The notes below the pieces were generated by a model. The model had not been told where the DNA came from, searched no databases, and was given only the letters and a program-made list of their open reading frames with translations. Shown here piece after piece: positions 52,388-60,496 of a DNA stretch of 64,000 nt. Numbering within the stretch: position 1 is the first letter of the stretch; the number at the start of each line of letters is the position of its first letter. The stretch lies in the NCBI RefSeq assembly GCF_018130825.1, contig NZ_JAFCJS010000002.1:682001-746000 (forward strand), read 5' to 3'. The stretch comes from Bradyrhizobium liaoningense. Its GTDB lineage: Bacteria; Pseudomonadota; Alphaproteobacteria; Rhizobiales; Xanthobacteraceae. A program made the position numbers and the translations under genes.

Positions 52388-54667
52388 CTACTCCCCGTCC
52401 CTCACACGCCGGTACAGCGCGCCCAGGATGTTCGAATAGTCGTCGGTCCAGACCCGCACCCTGTCATCGGCTTCGGTCTGCTCCCACGATTTGGAGGCGG
52501 CGAGCTTGCCGACATCTTCCTCCTCGCGCGCGGAGATGACGACGTCGGTCGAGAAGATGTAATCGGAATCGCGACCCGAATCCTCGTTGAAGACCCAGCT
52601 CTTGAGATCGTTGGCGTCGGCGATGCCGACCACGACAGTCTCGAGATCGAGGTGGCGGTTGGAGACGTGCATCACCACGGCGCCGTGGGGCGCGAGCTTA
52701 TCCTTGTAGATCTTCATCGCCTCTTCGGTCGCGAGATGGATCGGGATCGCATCGGATGAATAGGCATCGACGATGATGAGATCGTAGGCGCCGTCCGGCT
52801 CCTTGGCGAAGGTGAGGCGCGCGTCCCCGATCACAGGCTTCATGTCCGGCAGGCAGCTCGAGATGTAGCGGAAATTCTTGGGGTCGCGCGCGGCATCCAC
52901 CATCGACTGGTCGATCTCGAAGAATTTCCAGTCCTCCCCCGGTTCGGCGGCGCAGGCGAGCGTGCCGGAGCCGACGCCGATCGCGGCGACCTTGAGCGGC
53001 GAGCCCTTGCGTTCGCGGATCGCGGTGACGGCCTGACCGATGCCGCCGTCCTTGTGATAGTAGGTGATCGGCTCGGGCCGGCCGCTGACCGGCGTGCCGT
53101 CATTGTTGCGGAAGCGCTCGGCGCCGTGGATGGTGGTGCCGTGCATCAGCACGTGGAAATAGCCGCCGGGCGTCTCCACGATCTTGTGCACGCCGAAGAA
53201 GCTGCGCACCGTGGTGACGCGGCCCTCGTCCACCGGATAGATCCGGATCAAGGCCAGCGCCAGCGCGATGGTGGCGAAGATCTTCCAGCGTCCCGCATTG
53301 AGCGCCAGTGTCAGCAGCGCGGCGAGCACGCCGACGGAGCCGGCGACCCAGACGCGGTGATCCTCGAACCAGGTCGAGAGATTGCCCGTGGTCGTGGACG
53401 GCGCGATCAGCGCCACCGCGAGCGCGGCGAGCGCCAGCCAGTACCATCTCACGATGCCGGCGAGACGCTCGTTCGCGGACGGGCGGCACAGCGCGGCGAG
53501 CGCGATCAGGATCGGGTATTCGGCGATCCACGAGAAGGTGAAAGGCGCGACCAGGCCCGCAAAGAGGCCGCCAACCATGCCGCCGAACGACAGCGCGACA
53601 TAGAAGCCGGTGAGATATTTGGCGGCCGGCCTCGTCCGCGCCAATTCACCGTGACAGGCCATGGCGATGACGAAGAAGCACAATTGATGACCGCCGAGCG
53701 TCAGCAGCAGATTCTGCTCGCCGCCGAAAGCCAAGAGGACAACGACGCCGGCGATCGCGACCGGCTGGAGCATCAGCATCCATTTGTGCGGCAGCAGCGG
53801 CCGCGACTGGAACACCACCACCCAGGTGAGCAGATACAGCGACAGCGGCAGCACCCAGAGCAGCGGCGCCGCCGCGACGTCGGTCGAGATGTGCGCGGTC
53901 ACCGCGATAAGCAGGCCGGACGGCACCGCGGCGAGGAAGATCCAGCGCAGCCGCGTCAGCAGGCTTGGTGCCGGCGCATTGACGTCCTCGCTTCGCGCAT
54001 CGGCGACCACCAGCTTCGGCGAGCGCAACAACAGCACGCCGCAAGCGGCGATCAGGAGGATCAGCAGGCCATAGCCCGCGGTCCAGAACCGGTTCTGCGT
54101 GTGCAGCGTGAACATCGGCTCCAGCAGGAACGGATAGGACAGCAGCGCCAGGAAGCTGCCGATGTTGGAGGAGGCATAGAGGAAATAAGGATCATGGCCG
54201 GCAGGATGGCCGGTGCGGACGAACCAGGCCTGCAGCAGCGGATTGTTGGCGGCCAGTGCGAAGAACGGCAGCCCGATCGAGACCACGAACAGGCCGAGCA
54301 GCCAGAACGCATAGCCCGAGGCCGGCGGCTCGCCATAGGCCGACGCGATGCCGAGCGGCAGCGTGGCGAAGGCCGCGACCAGCAGCACCAGATGCACCGC
54401 CACCGGAACGATCCGGTTCCTCGCCTGCATCAACAAGTGCGCATAGGCATAGCCCGCCAACAGCAACGACTGGAAGAACACCATGGCCACCGACCACACC
54501 GCCGGCGAGCCGCCGAGCCGCGGCAGCACCATCTTCGTGAACAGCGGCTGCACCGAGAACAGCAGCAGCGCGCTGACGAAGATCGCAGCGGTGTAGACCG
54601 TCAGCAGCAGCCGGTTGCGCGACGACGAAGGCTGCTCCGTGGCGGCGGGTTGCACGATCGAATCCAT
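52388..54667 (-). CDS. Membrane-fused spermidine synthase-like protein
   Basis: A 759-residue protein. The ATG at 54667 has GGAG about eight bases upstream. Residues about 20-440 hold a dozen or more membrane helices (MFS-like; FVSALLLFSVQPLFTKMVLPRLGGSPAVW at the start), and about 490-740 a spermidine synthase-type Rossmann methyltransferase domain: IGVGSGTLACAAEPGEDWKFFEID, then YDLIIVDAYSSDAIPIHLATEEA. The active-site Asp of spermidine synthases maps to VDAYSSDAIP. Such fusions are common in bacteria, and their true substrate is largely unknown, so aminopropyl transfer is only inferred. Confidence 0.88.
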   Translation of the reverse strand: MDSIVQPAATEQPSSSRNRLLLTVYTAAIFVSALLLFSVQPLFTKMVLPRLGGSPAVWSVAMVFFQSLLLAGYAYAHLLMQARNRIVPVAVHLVLLVAAFATLPLGIASAYGEPPASGYAFWLLGLFVVSIGLPFFALAANNPLLQAWFVRTGHPAGHDPYFLYASSNIGSFLALLSYPFLLEPMFTLHTQNRFWTAGYGLLILLIAACGVLLLRSPKLVVADARSEDVNAPAPSLLTRLRWIFLAAVPSGLLIAVTAHISTDVAAAPLLWVLPLSLYLLTWVVVFQSRPLLPHKWMLMLQPVAIAGVVVLLAFGGEQNLLLTLGGHQLCFFVIAMACHGELARTRPAAKYLTGFYVALSFGGMVGGLFAGLVAPFTFSWIAEYPILIALAALCRPSANERLAGIVRWYWLALAALAVALIAPSTTTGNLSTWFEDHRVWVAGSVGVLAALLTLALNAGRWKIFATIALALALIRIYPVDEGRVTTVRSFFGVHKIVETPGGYFHVLMHGTTIHGAERFRNNDGTPVSGRPEPITYYHKDGGIGQAVTAIRERKGSPLKVAAIGVGSGTLACAAEPGEDWKFFEIDQSMVDAARDPKNFRYISSCLPDMKPVIGDARLTFAKEPDGAYDLIIVDAYSSDAIPIHLATEEAMKIYKDKLAPHGAVVMHVSNRHLDLETVVVGIADANDLKSWVFNEDSGRDSDYIFSTDVVISAREEEDVGKLAASKSWEQTEADDRVRVWTDDYSNILGALYRRVRDGE

Positions 54668-54783
54668 GAAAGCTCCGGCAAAACCCCGGCGGGCGCCGGA
54701 CGGGGTGCAATGGAGCACACAGCGCCTGAACGAGCAATAAAGGGGCTCGTGATGTTGCAGCGACGAATGCTTGATATAGAGAT

Positions 54784-54863
54784 GTCATTCCGGGGCGCCT
54801 CGAAAAGGCGAACCCGGAACCTCGAGATTCCGGGTTCGATGCTGCGCATCGCCCCGGAATGAC
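54784..54863. repeat. Palindromic repeat R7
   Basis: GTCATTCCGGGGC (54784-54796) and GCCCCGGAATGAC (54851-54863) form perfect 13-base outer arms, with inner inverted pairs (GAACCCGGAA/TTCCGGGTTC). It sits in the divergent region between the spermidine-synthase-like gene and the oxidoreductase, ending 12 bases before the next ATG. Confidence 0.85.
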
Positions 54864-54875
54864 GCCAGGGACATC

Positions 54876-56486
54876 ATGACCGAAACCGACGTCGTCATCA
54901 TCGGCGCTGGCCATAACGGCCTCACCAGCGCGGCTTATCTCGCGGGGGCGGGCCTGCGTGTGCGCGTGGTCGAACGGCGCAAGGTGGTCGGCGGGGCCGC
55001 CGTGACGGAGGAGTTTCACCCGGGCTTTCGCAATTCGGTCGCGGCCTACACCGTGAGCCTGCTCAATCCGCAGGTGATCGCTGACCTCAAGCTCGCCGAG
55101 CACGGCCTGCGGGTGGTCGAACGGCGCGCCCAGAATTTTCTGCCCGCGCCCGACGGTAGCTATCTCCTCACCGGCGAGGGGCGGACCAAAGCGTCAGTCG
55201 CACGGCTCAGCGCGCGCGATGCGGAGGCGCTCGACGGCTTCTCGCGCGAACTGGAAGACATCGCCGACGTGCTCAGGCAATTCGTGCTGCGCGCGCCGCC
55301 GAATCTGCTCGACGGTTTCGGCACGAATGCGATCCGCGAGGCCGTGAACGCATTGCAGAGCGCCAACATCCTGCGCGGCCTGACGCTGGAGCAAAGCCGC
55401 AGCCTGCTCGATCTCTTCACCCGCTCGGCCGGCGAGATGCTGGACGAGCGGTTCGAGCATGATCTGGTCAAGGCGCTGTTCGGCTTCGATGCTATCGTCG
55501 GCAATTACGCCAGTCCCTACGCCGCCGGCTCGGCCTACGTGATGCTGCATCACGCCTTCGGCGAGGTGAACGGCAAGAAGGGCGTCTGGGGCCATGCCAT
55601 CGGCGGCATGGGCGCGATCACGCAGGCGATGGCGCGCGCCGCCAGGGATCGCGGCGTTGCGATCGACACCGATGCCGGCGTCCGCGAGGTGATCGTCGAG
55701 CGCGACCGCACGGTCGGCGTGGTGCTGGAGAACGGCGAGACGATCCGCGCGAAATATGTCGCGGCCAACGTCAATCCAAAGCTGCTGTATACGCGGCTGA
55801 TCGCGGCGGACGCGCTGCCGCAGGAGTTCCTCGCCCGCATCAGGCACTGGAAGAACGGCTCGGGCACCTTCCGCATGAACGTGGCGCTGGACCGCCTGCC
55901 CTCCTTCACGGCGCTATCGGGCGAGGGAGATCACCTCACCTCCGGCATCATCCTCGCGCCCAGCCTTCCCTATATGGACCGCGCTTATCTCGATGCGCGG
56001 GCGCAGGGCTGGAGCCGACAGCCTGTCGTCGAGATGCTGATCCCCTCGACGCTCGACGACACGCTGGCCCCCGCGGGAAGACACGTGGCGAGCCTGTTCT
56101 GCCAGCACGTCGCGCCCGAGCTGCCCGATGGAAAATCCTGGGACGACCACCGCGACGAGGTCGCCGATCTCATGATCGCGACGGTGAATGCTTACGCGCC
56201 GGGTTTTGCGTCGAGCGTGCTCGGCCGCCAGATCCTCTCCCCGCTCGATCTCGAACGGCAGTTCGGCCTGTTAGGGGGCGACATCTTCCACGGCGCGCTG
56301 ACGCTGAACCAGCTGTTCTCGGCGCGGCCGATGCTGGGCCATGCCGATTATCGCGGACCCCTGAGGGGCCTCTATCACTGCGGCTCCGGCGCCCACCCCG
56401 GCGGCGGCGTCACCGGCGCCCCCGGCCACAACGCCGCCCGCGTGATCTTGCGGGACCATCGCGCGCTGTTCGGAAGCCGTGGATAG
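54876..56486 (+). CDS. Phytoene dehydrogenase-like FAD oxidoreductase
   Basis: A 536-residue flavoenzyme. The N-terminus DVVIIGAGHNGLTSAAYLAGAGLRVRVVE is the dinucleotide-binding motif (GxGxxG), and the C-terminus has GLYHCGSGAHPGGGVTGAPGHNAARVIL, the second FAD site typical of the phytoene desaturase/CrtI-like group, close to PYROXD2. Carotenoid genes are not nearby, so the substrate is uncertain. The ATG at 54876 follows repeat R7 closely and has CCAGGG about ten bases upstream. Confidence 0.88.
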   Translation: MTETDVVIIGAGHNGLTSAAYLAGAGLRVRVVERRKVVGGAAVTEEFHPGFRNSVAAYTVSLLNPQVIADLKLAEHGLRVVERRAQNFLPAPDGSYLLTGEGRTKASVARLSARDAEALDGFSRELEDIADVLRQFVLRAPPNLLDGFGTNAIREAVNALQSANILRGLTLEQSRSLLDLFTRSAGEMLDERFEHDLVKALFGFDAIVGNYASPYAAGSAYVMLHHAFGEVNGKKGVWGHAIGGMGAITQAMARAARDRGVAIDTDAGVREVIVERDRTVGVVLENGETIRAKYVAANVNPKLLYTRLIAADALPQEFLARIRHWKNGSGTFRMNVALDRLPSFTALSGEGDHLTSGIILAPSLPYMDRAYLDARAQGWSRQPVVEMLIPSTLDDTLAPAGRHVASLFCQHVAPELPDGKSWDDHRDEVADLMIATVNAYAPGFASSVLGRQILSPLDLERQFGLLGGDIFHGALTLNQLFSARPMLGHADYRGPLRGLYHCGSGAHPGGGVTGAPGHNAARVILRDHRALFGSRG

Positions 56487-56644
56487 GTCTGTGGATGGGC
56501 TATGGACAGGCTGTCGGGATGTCTGTGGTCAGGAGGAGAACCTGATCCGGACATCATGGGGGAAAGGCGGTGGATAACCGCGGGACAGCCGGGGGATGAG
56601 CCGGTGGATGGCGCCCTGATAAAGGGCTGACGGCCCGTGGACAT
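56478..56644. other. Cluster of GTGGAYRR motifs resembling DnaA boxes
   Basis: Downstream of the oxidoreductase gene six related 9-mers occur on the same strand: CGTGGATAG (56478), TGTGGATGG (56490), TATGGACAG (56501), GGTGGATAA (56569, 8 of 9 to TGTGGATAA), GGTGGATGG (56603) and CGTGGACAT (56636). They may be chance or a protein-binding array; no AT-rich unwinding segment accompanies them. Confidence 0.3.
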
Positions 56645-56667
56645 CGCCGAGCCCCCCAAAAGACCTC

Positions 56668-56696
56668 GCCCGCCGAGGGCAATTCCTCGCGCGGGC
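56668..56696 (-). terminator. Probable terminator of the Flp pilin gene
   Basis: GCCCGCCGAGG and CCTCGCGCGGGC form an imperfect 11-12-base stem with a 6-base loop; on the minus strand it is followed by GAGGTCTTTT, so it fits termination of the flp transcript. It may also serve the convergent oxidoreductase. Confidence 0.6.
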
Positions 56697-56751
56697 GCTC
56701 GTCTGGACTTCTATGAAGAAAGTGGCCCCCGCTGGAAATCGGAGGCGGAAA

Positions 56752-56916
56752 TTACTTCAAGGAGCTGCTAATCGAACCGAACTTCTCGTTCATCGTGGTA
56801 CCCAGGCTGTTCACCACGGTGATGATCGCCAGAGCGATACCGGCCGCGATCAGGCCGTATTCGATTGCGGTCGCACCGGATTCGTCGGACCAGAACTTCA
56901 AAACCATGCGCTTCAA
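56752..56916 (-). CDS. Flp family type IVb pilin (orphan)
   Basis: A prepilin of about 54 residues. The prepilin peptidase site is DESG|ATAIEYGL, followed by one hydrophobic helix (IAAGIALAIITVV) and a short polar end, the standard Flp structure. GGAGG at 56923-56927 sits six bases before TTG 56916, making TTG the better start; the ATG at 56907 is 15 bases away from it. No tad/cpa assembly genes are in the window, so this copy would depend on a Tad machine encoded elsewhere. Confidence 0.9.
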   Translation of the reverse strand: MKRMVLKFWSDESGATAIEYGLIAAGIALAIITVVNSLGTTMNEKFGSISSSLK

Positions 56917-57070
56917 GACGTGCCTCCGTTTCAATCACAAGCTGTGTTGGTCAGCCCCAACAGCCGCAAATCTACGGGGTGCGACCTTCGGTCCAGTTAA
57001 TCTCGAGATTCAACTTATGCGGAAAATTGCGCGCAAAAGTTCCCAAAATTGACCGGATGGAACCCTGAAG

Positions 57071-57958
57071 ATGCAGCCTTCCCCCACCCACCGCGCCAGC
57101 TTCTCGATCGGCACCGAGACCGCCGCAAGGCGCGTCGTCGATGTGCTCACCGAGGTGTTTTTCGAGGGCGACGCAGCAGTCGCCGCCTTCGAGCGGCCGG
57201 ACGGCCAATGGGACGTCACGCTGCATTTTGCCGAGGCACCGGACCAGGCGTGGCTGCGCGAATTCATTGTAACTTCAGCAGGAAATGACATTGCCAACAC
57301 GCTTGTCTTCGACACCGTCGAGGCCAAGGACTGGGTCAAGGCGAGCCTGGAGGATCTGGTCCCGGTGCCGGCCGGGCGCTTCGTCGTGCACGGCAGCCAT
57401 GACCGCGACCGCGTGGCGCCGAACAAGCTCAAAATCGAGATCGAGGCGGCGCTCGCCTTCGGCACCGGCCATCACGGCACCACGCGCGGCTGTTTACTCC
57501 TGCTTGACCATGTCCTGAAGAGTTCCCTTCCGCGCAACGTGCTCGACCTCGGCACCGGAACCGGCGTGCTGGCCATCGCGGCGGCCAAGGCGCTGCACCG
57601 CGCGGTGCTGGCATCCGACATCGATCCGCCCTCGGTGCGGGTGGCGGCTGAGAACGGCCGGCTCAACGAAGTCGGTCACCATGTGCGGGTGATCCGCGCC
57701 ACCGGCTTCGCCGCGCCGGATTTTGCCAAGGCCGGCCCGTTCGACCTGGTGCTGGCCAACATCCTCGCCAACCCGCTGCGGCAGCTGGCGGGCCCGATGG
57801 TGCGGCACCTCGCACCCGGCGCCCGCGTCATCCTCTCCGGCCTGTTGACGCATCAGGCGCCCGCCGTGATCGCCGCCTATCGTGCGCGCGGCCTCGTGCC
57901 GTTGCGGCATCTGCGGATCGAGGGGTGGAGCAGTTTGTTGTTGAGGAAGGTGGGGTAA
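57071..57958 (+). CDS. prmA: Ribosomal protein L11 methyltransferase
   Basis: A 295-residue methyltransferase that trimethylates ribosomal protein L11. The S-adenosylmethionine motif VLDLGTGTGVLAIAAAKAL and acidic LASDIDPPSVRVAAEN are in the middle, and DLVLANILANPLRQLA is the PrmA catalytic motif (NILANPL). The N-terminal recognition domain is present (about 1-100). GATGGAACC lies upstream of the ATG at 57071. Length and structure are normal. Confidence 0.92.
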   Translation: MQPSPTHRASFSIGTETAARRVVDVLTEVFFEGDAAVAAFERPDGQWDVTLHFAEAPDQAWLREFIVTSAGNDIANTLVFDTVEAKDWVKASLEDLVPVPAGRFVVHGSHDRDRVAPNKLKIEIEAALAFGTGHHGTTRGCLLLLDHVLKSSLPRNVLDLGTGTGVLAIAAAKALHRAVLASDIDPPSVRVAAENGRLNEVGHHVRVIRATGFAAPDFAKAGPFDLVLANILANPLRQLAGPMVRHLAPGARVILSGLLTHQAPAVIAAYRARGLVPLRHLRIEGWSSLLLRKVG

Positions 57959-57965
57959 ACGAGGT

Positions 57966-58064
57966 GCCGTAGGGTGGGCAAAGCGCAAGCGTGCCCACCA
58001 TAACGATCGATAATCGTGGACGATGGTGGGCACGGCGCAAGAGCGCCTTTGCCCACCCTACGGC
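57966..58064. repeat. Palindromic repeat R8
   Basis: Arms of about 35-41 bases (57966-58000 and 58024-58064) containing GTAGGGTGGGC and GCCCACCCTAC are inverted copies with a 23-base centre. It separates the convergent prmA and small-protein genes. Confidence 0.85.
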
Positions 58065-58079
58065 ATGATCGATGCCGCG

Positions 58080-58262
58080 CTACTCCGCCGGCTTGTCGTC
58101 CCGGCGCACGACGCGCTTGCCCTGCAGGGCACGCCTCGCACGGCGCTCGGCGAAACGGTCGATCATCTGGCTGATGAGGCCGCGCGGCTTCTTCGGTCCC
58201 GTTGCGGCGGCCGGGGCGCGGCGCACCGGCGGCGAGATCTTCTCAAACGTGAACGCTGGCAT
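58080..58262 (-). CDS. Small basic conserved hypothetical protein
   Basis: A 60-residue protein starting MPAFTFEKISPPVRRAP, with a basic Arg-rich middle (MIDRFAERRARRALQGKRVV). GAGGGG lies eight bases before ATG 58262. The start MPAFTFEKISPP is one I associate with a family of small Bradyrhizobium proteins, though I cannot confirm that here. It could bind nucleic acid or a membrane. The convergent repeat R8 follows it. Confidence 0.65.
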   Translation of the reverse strand: MPAFTFEKISPPVRRAPAAATGPKKPRGLISQMIDRFAERRARRALQGKRVVRRDDKPAE

Positions 58263-58448
58263 CGTGTGTCCCCTCGCCGTTGAGATGAACCACCTGCTCG
58301 AATTTCCCTGTTATCCGGACGAAGCGCACCTGCTGCATCCTTTACTCCACTCAATTCGAATGGAACATTTTCAAGCACAGTCCATGCCAGATGCGATGCA
58401 AATGCGTCTAGATTGCGGACCGATGCCCATGATCCTAGAGTGATCCAC

Positions 58449-60278
58449 ATGTTCGAAGCGCACTTCCAGACATTCGAGGAGCCCGAGGCCGGCGTCGCCT
58501 TGACGGCGCGCCTTGCCGCACTCCGCGAAGAACTCGCCCGCCGCAAGCTGACCGGCTTTGTCATTCCGCGCGCCGACCAGCAGCAGAACGAATATGTGCC
58601 CCCGTCGGAAGAGCGGCTGGCCTGGCTGACCGGCTTCACCGGATCGGCGGGCTTCGCGGTGGTGCTGACCCGCGAGGCCGCCTTGTTCGTCGATGGACGC
58701 TATACGCTGCAGGCGGCCAAGCAGGTCGATGCCAAGGCCTGGGCGGTGGAATCGCTGATCGATCCGCCGCCGGAAAGCTGGGTGACGGCACATCTGAAGG
58801 CAGGCGATCGCCTCGGATTTGATCCATGGCTGCACACTTTTTCGGCAGCCGAGCGCCTGTCCGCCGCCTGCGCCAAGGCCGGCGCCGAGCTCGTCGCGGT
58901 CGACGGCAATCCGGTCGATGCGATCTGGCAGGACCGGCCGCAGCCGCCGCTTGCCCCCGTGGCCGTGCACAGCCTCCAGCATGCCGGCGTTACCGAAGCC
59001 GAGAAGCTGACGCAGATCAGGGCCGAGATCGCCAAGCTCGGTGCGGATGCGCTGGTGCTGTCGGACAGCCACGCCGTGGCCTGGACCTTCAACATCCGCG
59101 GCGCCGACGTCGCGCACACGCCGCTGCCGCTGTCCTACGCGCTGGTGCCGAAGGACGGCCGTCCCACCATCTTCATCGACCACCGCAAGCTCTCCAACCT
59201 CTCGCGCGACCACCTCGAACAGTCCGCCGACGTGCGCGAGCCCGATGCGATGGCGCCGACCCTGATGGCGCTCGCCAAAAGCGGCGCGGCGATCGCGCTC
59301 GACAATGCGACCGCGGCCGAGGCGCTGAGCCGGCTGATCGCGGGCGCCGGCGGCAAGCCGGTGCGCGGCAGCGATCCGATTGCATTGCTGAAGGCGGTCA
59401 AGAACGCGACCGAGATCAAGGGCACCAAGACGGCCCACGTGCGCGACGCCGTGGCGCTGGCGCGCTTCCTGGCGTGGATCGATCGCGAGGCGCCAAGCGG
59501 CAAGCTCACCGAGATCGACGCGGTGGAGGCGCTGGAGACGTTCCGGCGCGACACCGGCGCGCTGAAGGATGTCTCGTTCCCGACCATCTCGGGAACGGGG
59601 CCGAACGGCGCCATCGTGCACTACCGCGTCACCCGCAAGAGCAACCGGCGGATCGCGCCCGGCGATCTCCTGCTGATCGATTCCGGCGCGCAATATGAGG
59701 ACGGCACCACCGACGTCACGCGCACCATGGCGGTCGGCGAGCCGACCGCTGAAATGCGCGACCGCTTTACCCGCGTGCTGCGCGGCCACATCGCGATCGC
59801 GCGCGCGGTCTTCCCCGACGGCACCAATGGCGCACAGCTCGACACGTTGGCGCGGCAATATCTCTGGGCCGCCGGCGTCGATTTCGAGCACGGCACCGGC
59901 CACGGCGTCGGCAGCTATCTCTCGGTGCATGAAGGGCCGGCCCGGATCTCGAAGCTCGGCACCACGCCGCTGAAGCGGGGCATGATCCTCTCCAACGAGC
60001 CCGGCTACTACAAGACCGACGGTTTCGGCATCCGCATCGAGAATCTCGAGCTGGTGGTCGAAGCCAGCATCAAGGGCGCCGAGAAGCCGATGAACGCCTT
60101 CGAGACGCTGACGCTCGCGCCGATCGACCGCCGGCTGATCGACGTGGCAATGCTGAACAAGGACGAGCTCGACTGGCTCAATGCCTACCATGCGCGCGTG
60201 AGGGCCGAGGTGCGGCCGGCGCTGGACGAGGCGACCGGGGCCTGGCTCGATCAGGCGACGGCGGAGCTGAAGGCGTAG
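58449..60278 (+). CDS. Xaa-Pro aminopeptidase (M24B)
   Basis: A 609-residue metallopeptidase removing N-terminal residues ahead of proline. Two N-terminal creatinase-like domains (DQQQNEYVPPSEERLAWLTGFTGSAG, then YALVPKDGRPTIFIDH) precede the pita-bread catalytic domain, where metal ligands appear in IDSGAQYEDGTTDVTRT (two Asp), HGTGHGVGSYLSVHEGP (His), ILSNEPGYY (Glu) and GIRIENLELV (Glu). All five ligands are intact. The ATG at 58449 begins MFEAHFQTFEEPE; a TTG at 58413 is possible. Long form like eukaryotic XPNPEP1. Confidence 0.93.
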   Translation: MFEAHFQTFEEPEAGVALTARLAALREELARRKLTGFVIPRADQQQNEYVPPSEERLAWLTGFTGSAGFAVVLTREAALFVDGRYTLQAAKQVDAKAWAVESLIDPPPESWVTAHLKAGDRLGFDPWLHTFSAAERLSAACAKAGAELVAVDGNPVDAIWQDRPQPPLAPVAVHSLQHAGVTEAEKLTQIRAEIAKLGADALVLSDSHAVAWTFNIRGADVAHTPLPLSYALVPKDGRPTIFIDHRKLSNLSRDHLEQSADVREPDAMAPTLMALAKSGAAIALDNATAAEALSRLIAGAGGKPVRGSDPIALLKAVKNATEIKGTKTAHVRDAVALARFLAWIDREAPSGKLTEIDAVEALETFRRDTGALKDVSFPTISGTGPNGAIVHYRVTRKSNRRIAPGDLLLIDSGAQYEDGTTDVTRTMAVGEPTAEMRDRFTRVLRGHIAIARAVFPDGTNGAQLDTLARQYLWAAGVDFEHGTGHGVGSYLSVHEGPARISKLGTTPLKRGMILSNEPGYYKTDGFGIRIENLELVVEASIKGAEKPMNAFETLTLAPIDRRLIDVAMLNKDELDWLNAYHARVRAEVRPALDEATGAWLDQATAELKA

Positions 60279-60389
60279 CGCGCATGGCGCTACGCGACCA
60301 GCGCAACGCTTGGCCGCTTCGTCCGCAATCCCGGCGGCCTTGGCACACTCCTTGTGCAGCTTCTCCGTAAAACGACGGCTTCCCGCGCA

Positions 60390-60482
60390 CTGTTATTATA
60401 ACAGTCCCGAAATCCGAATAGCCGCATTCCGAAACGCCGATATCCGTCTTGCGTGAGCACGCTACAGTCGATTCGGATTTCG
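60390..60482 (+). promoter_or_regulatory. Inverted repeats upstream of the Bcr/CflA gene
   Basis: CTGTTAT-T-ATAACAG (60390-60404) is a perfect odd palindrome, and CGAAATCCGAAT (60408-60419) recurs exactly inverted as ATTCGGATTTCG (60471-60482). Both lie in the promoter or leader of the exporter gene (ATG 60497). They are plausible regulator sites; no regulator gene is adjacent. Confidence 0.5.
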
Positions 60483-60496
60483 AAAGACGGACATCT

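Noticed and set aside
56478..56644. Chromosomal replication origin
   Set aside because: DnaA-like 9-mers occur, but there is no AT-rich segment and none of the usual origin neighbours (hemE, dnaA, parAB).
58371..60191. Minus-strand frame of 606 codons opposite the aminopeptidase
   Set aside because: The plus strand encodes all metal ligands of M24; the antisense frame has no known motif.
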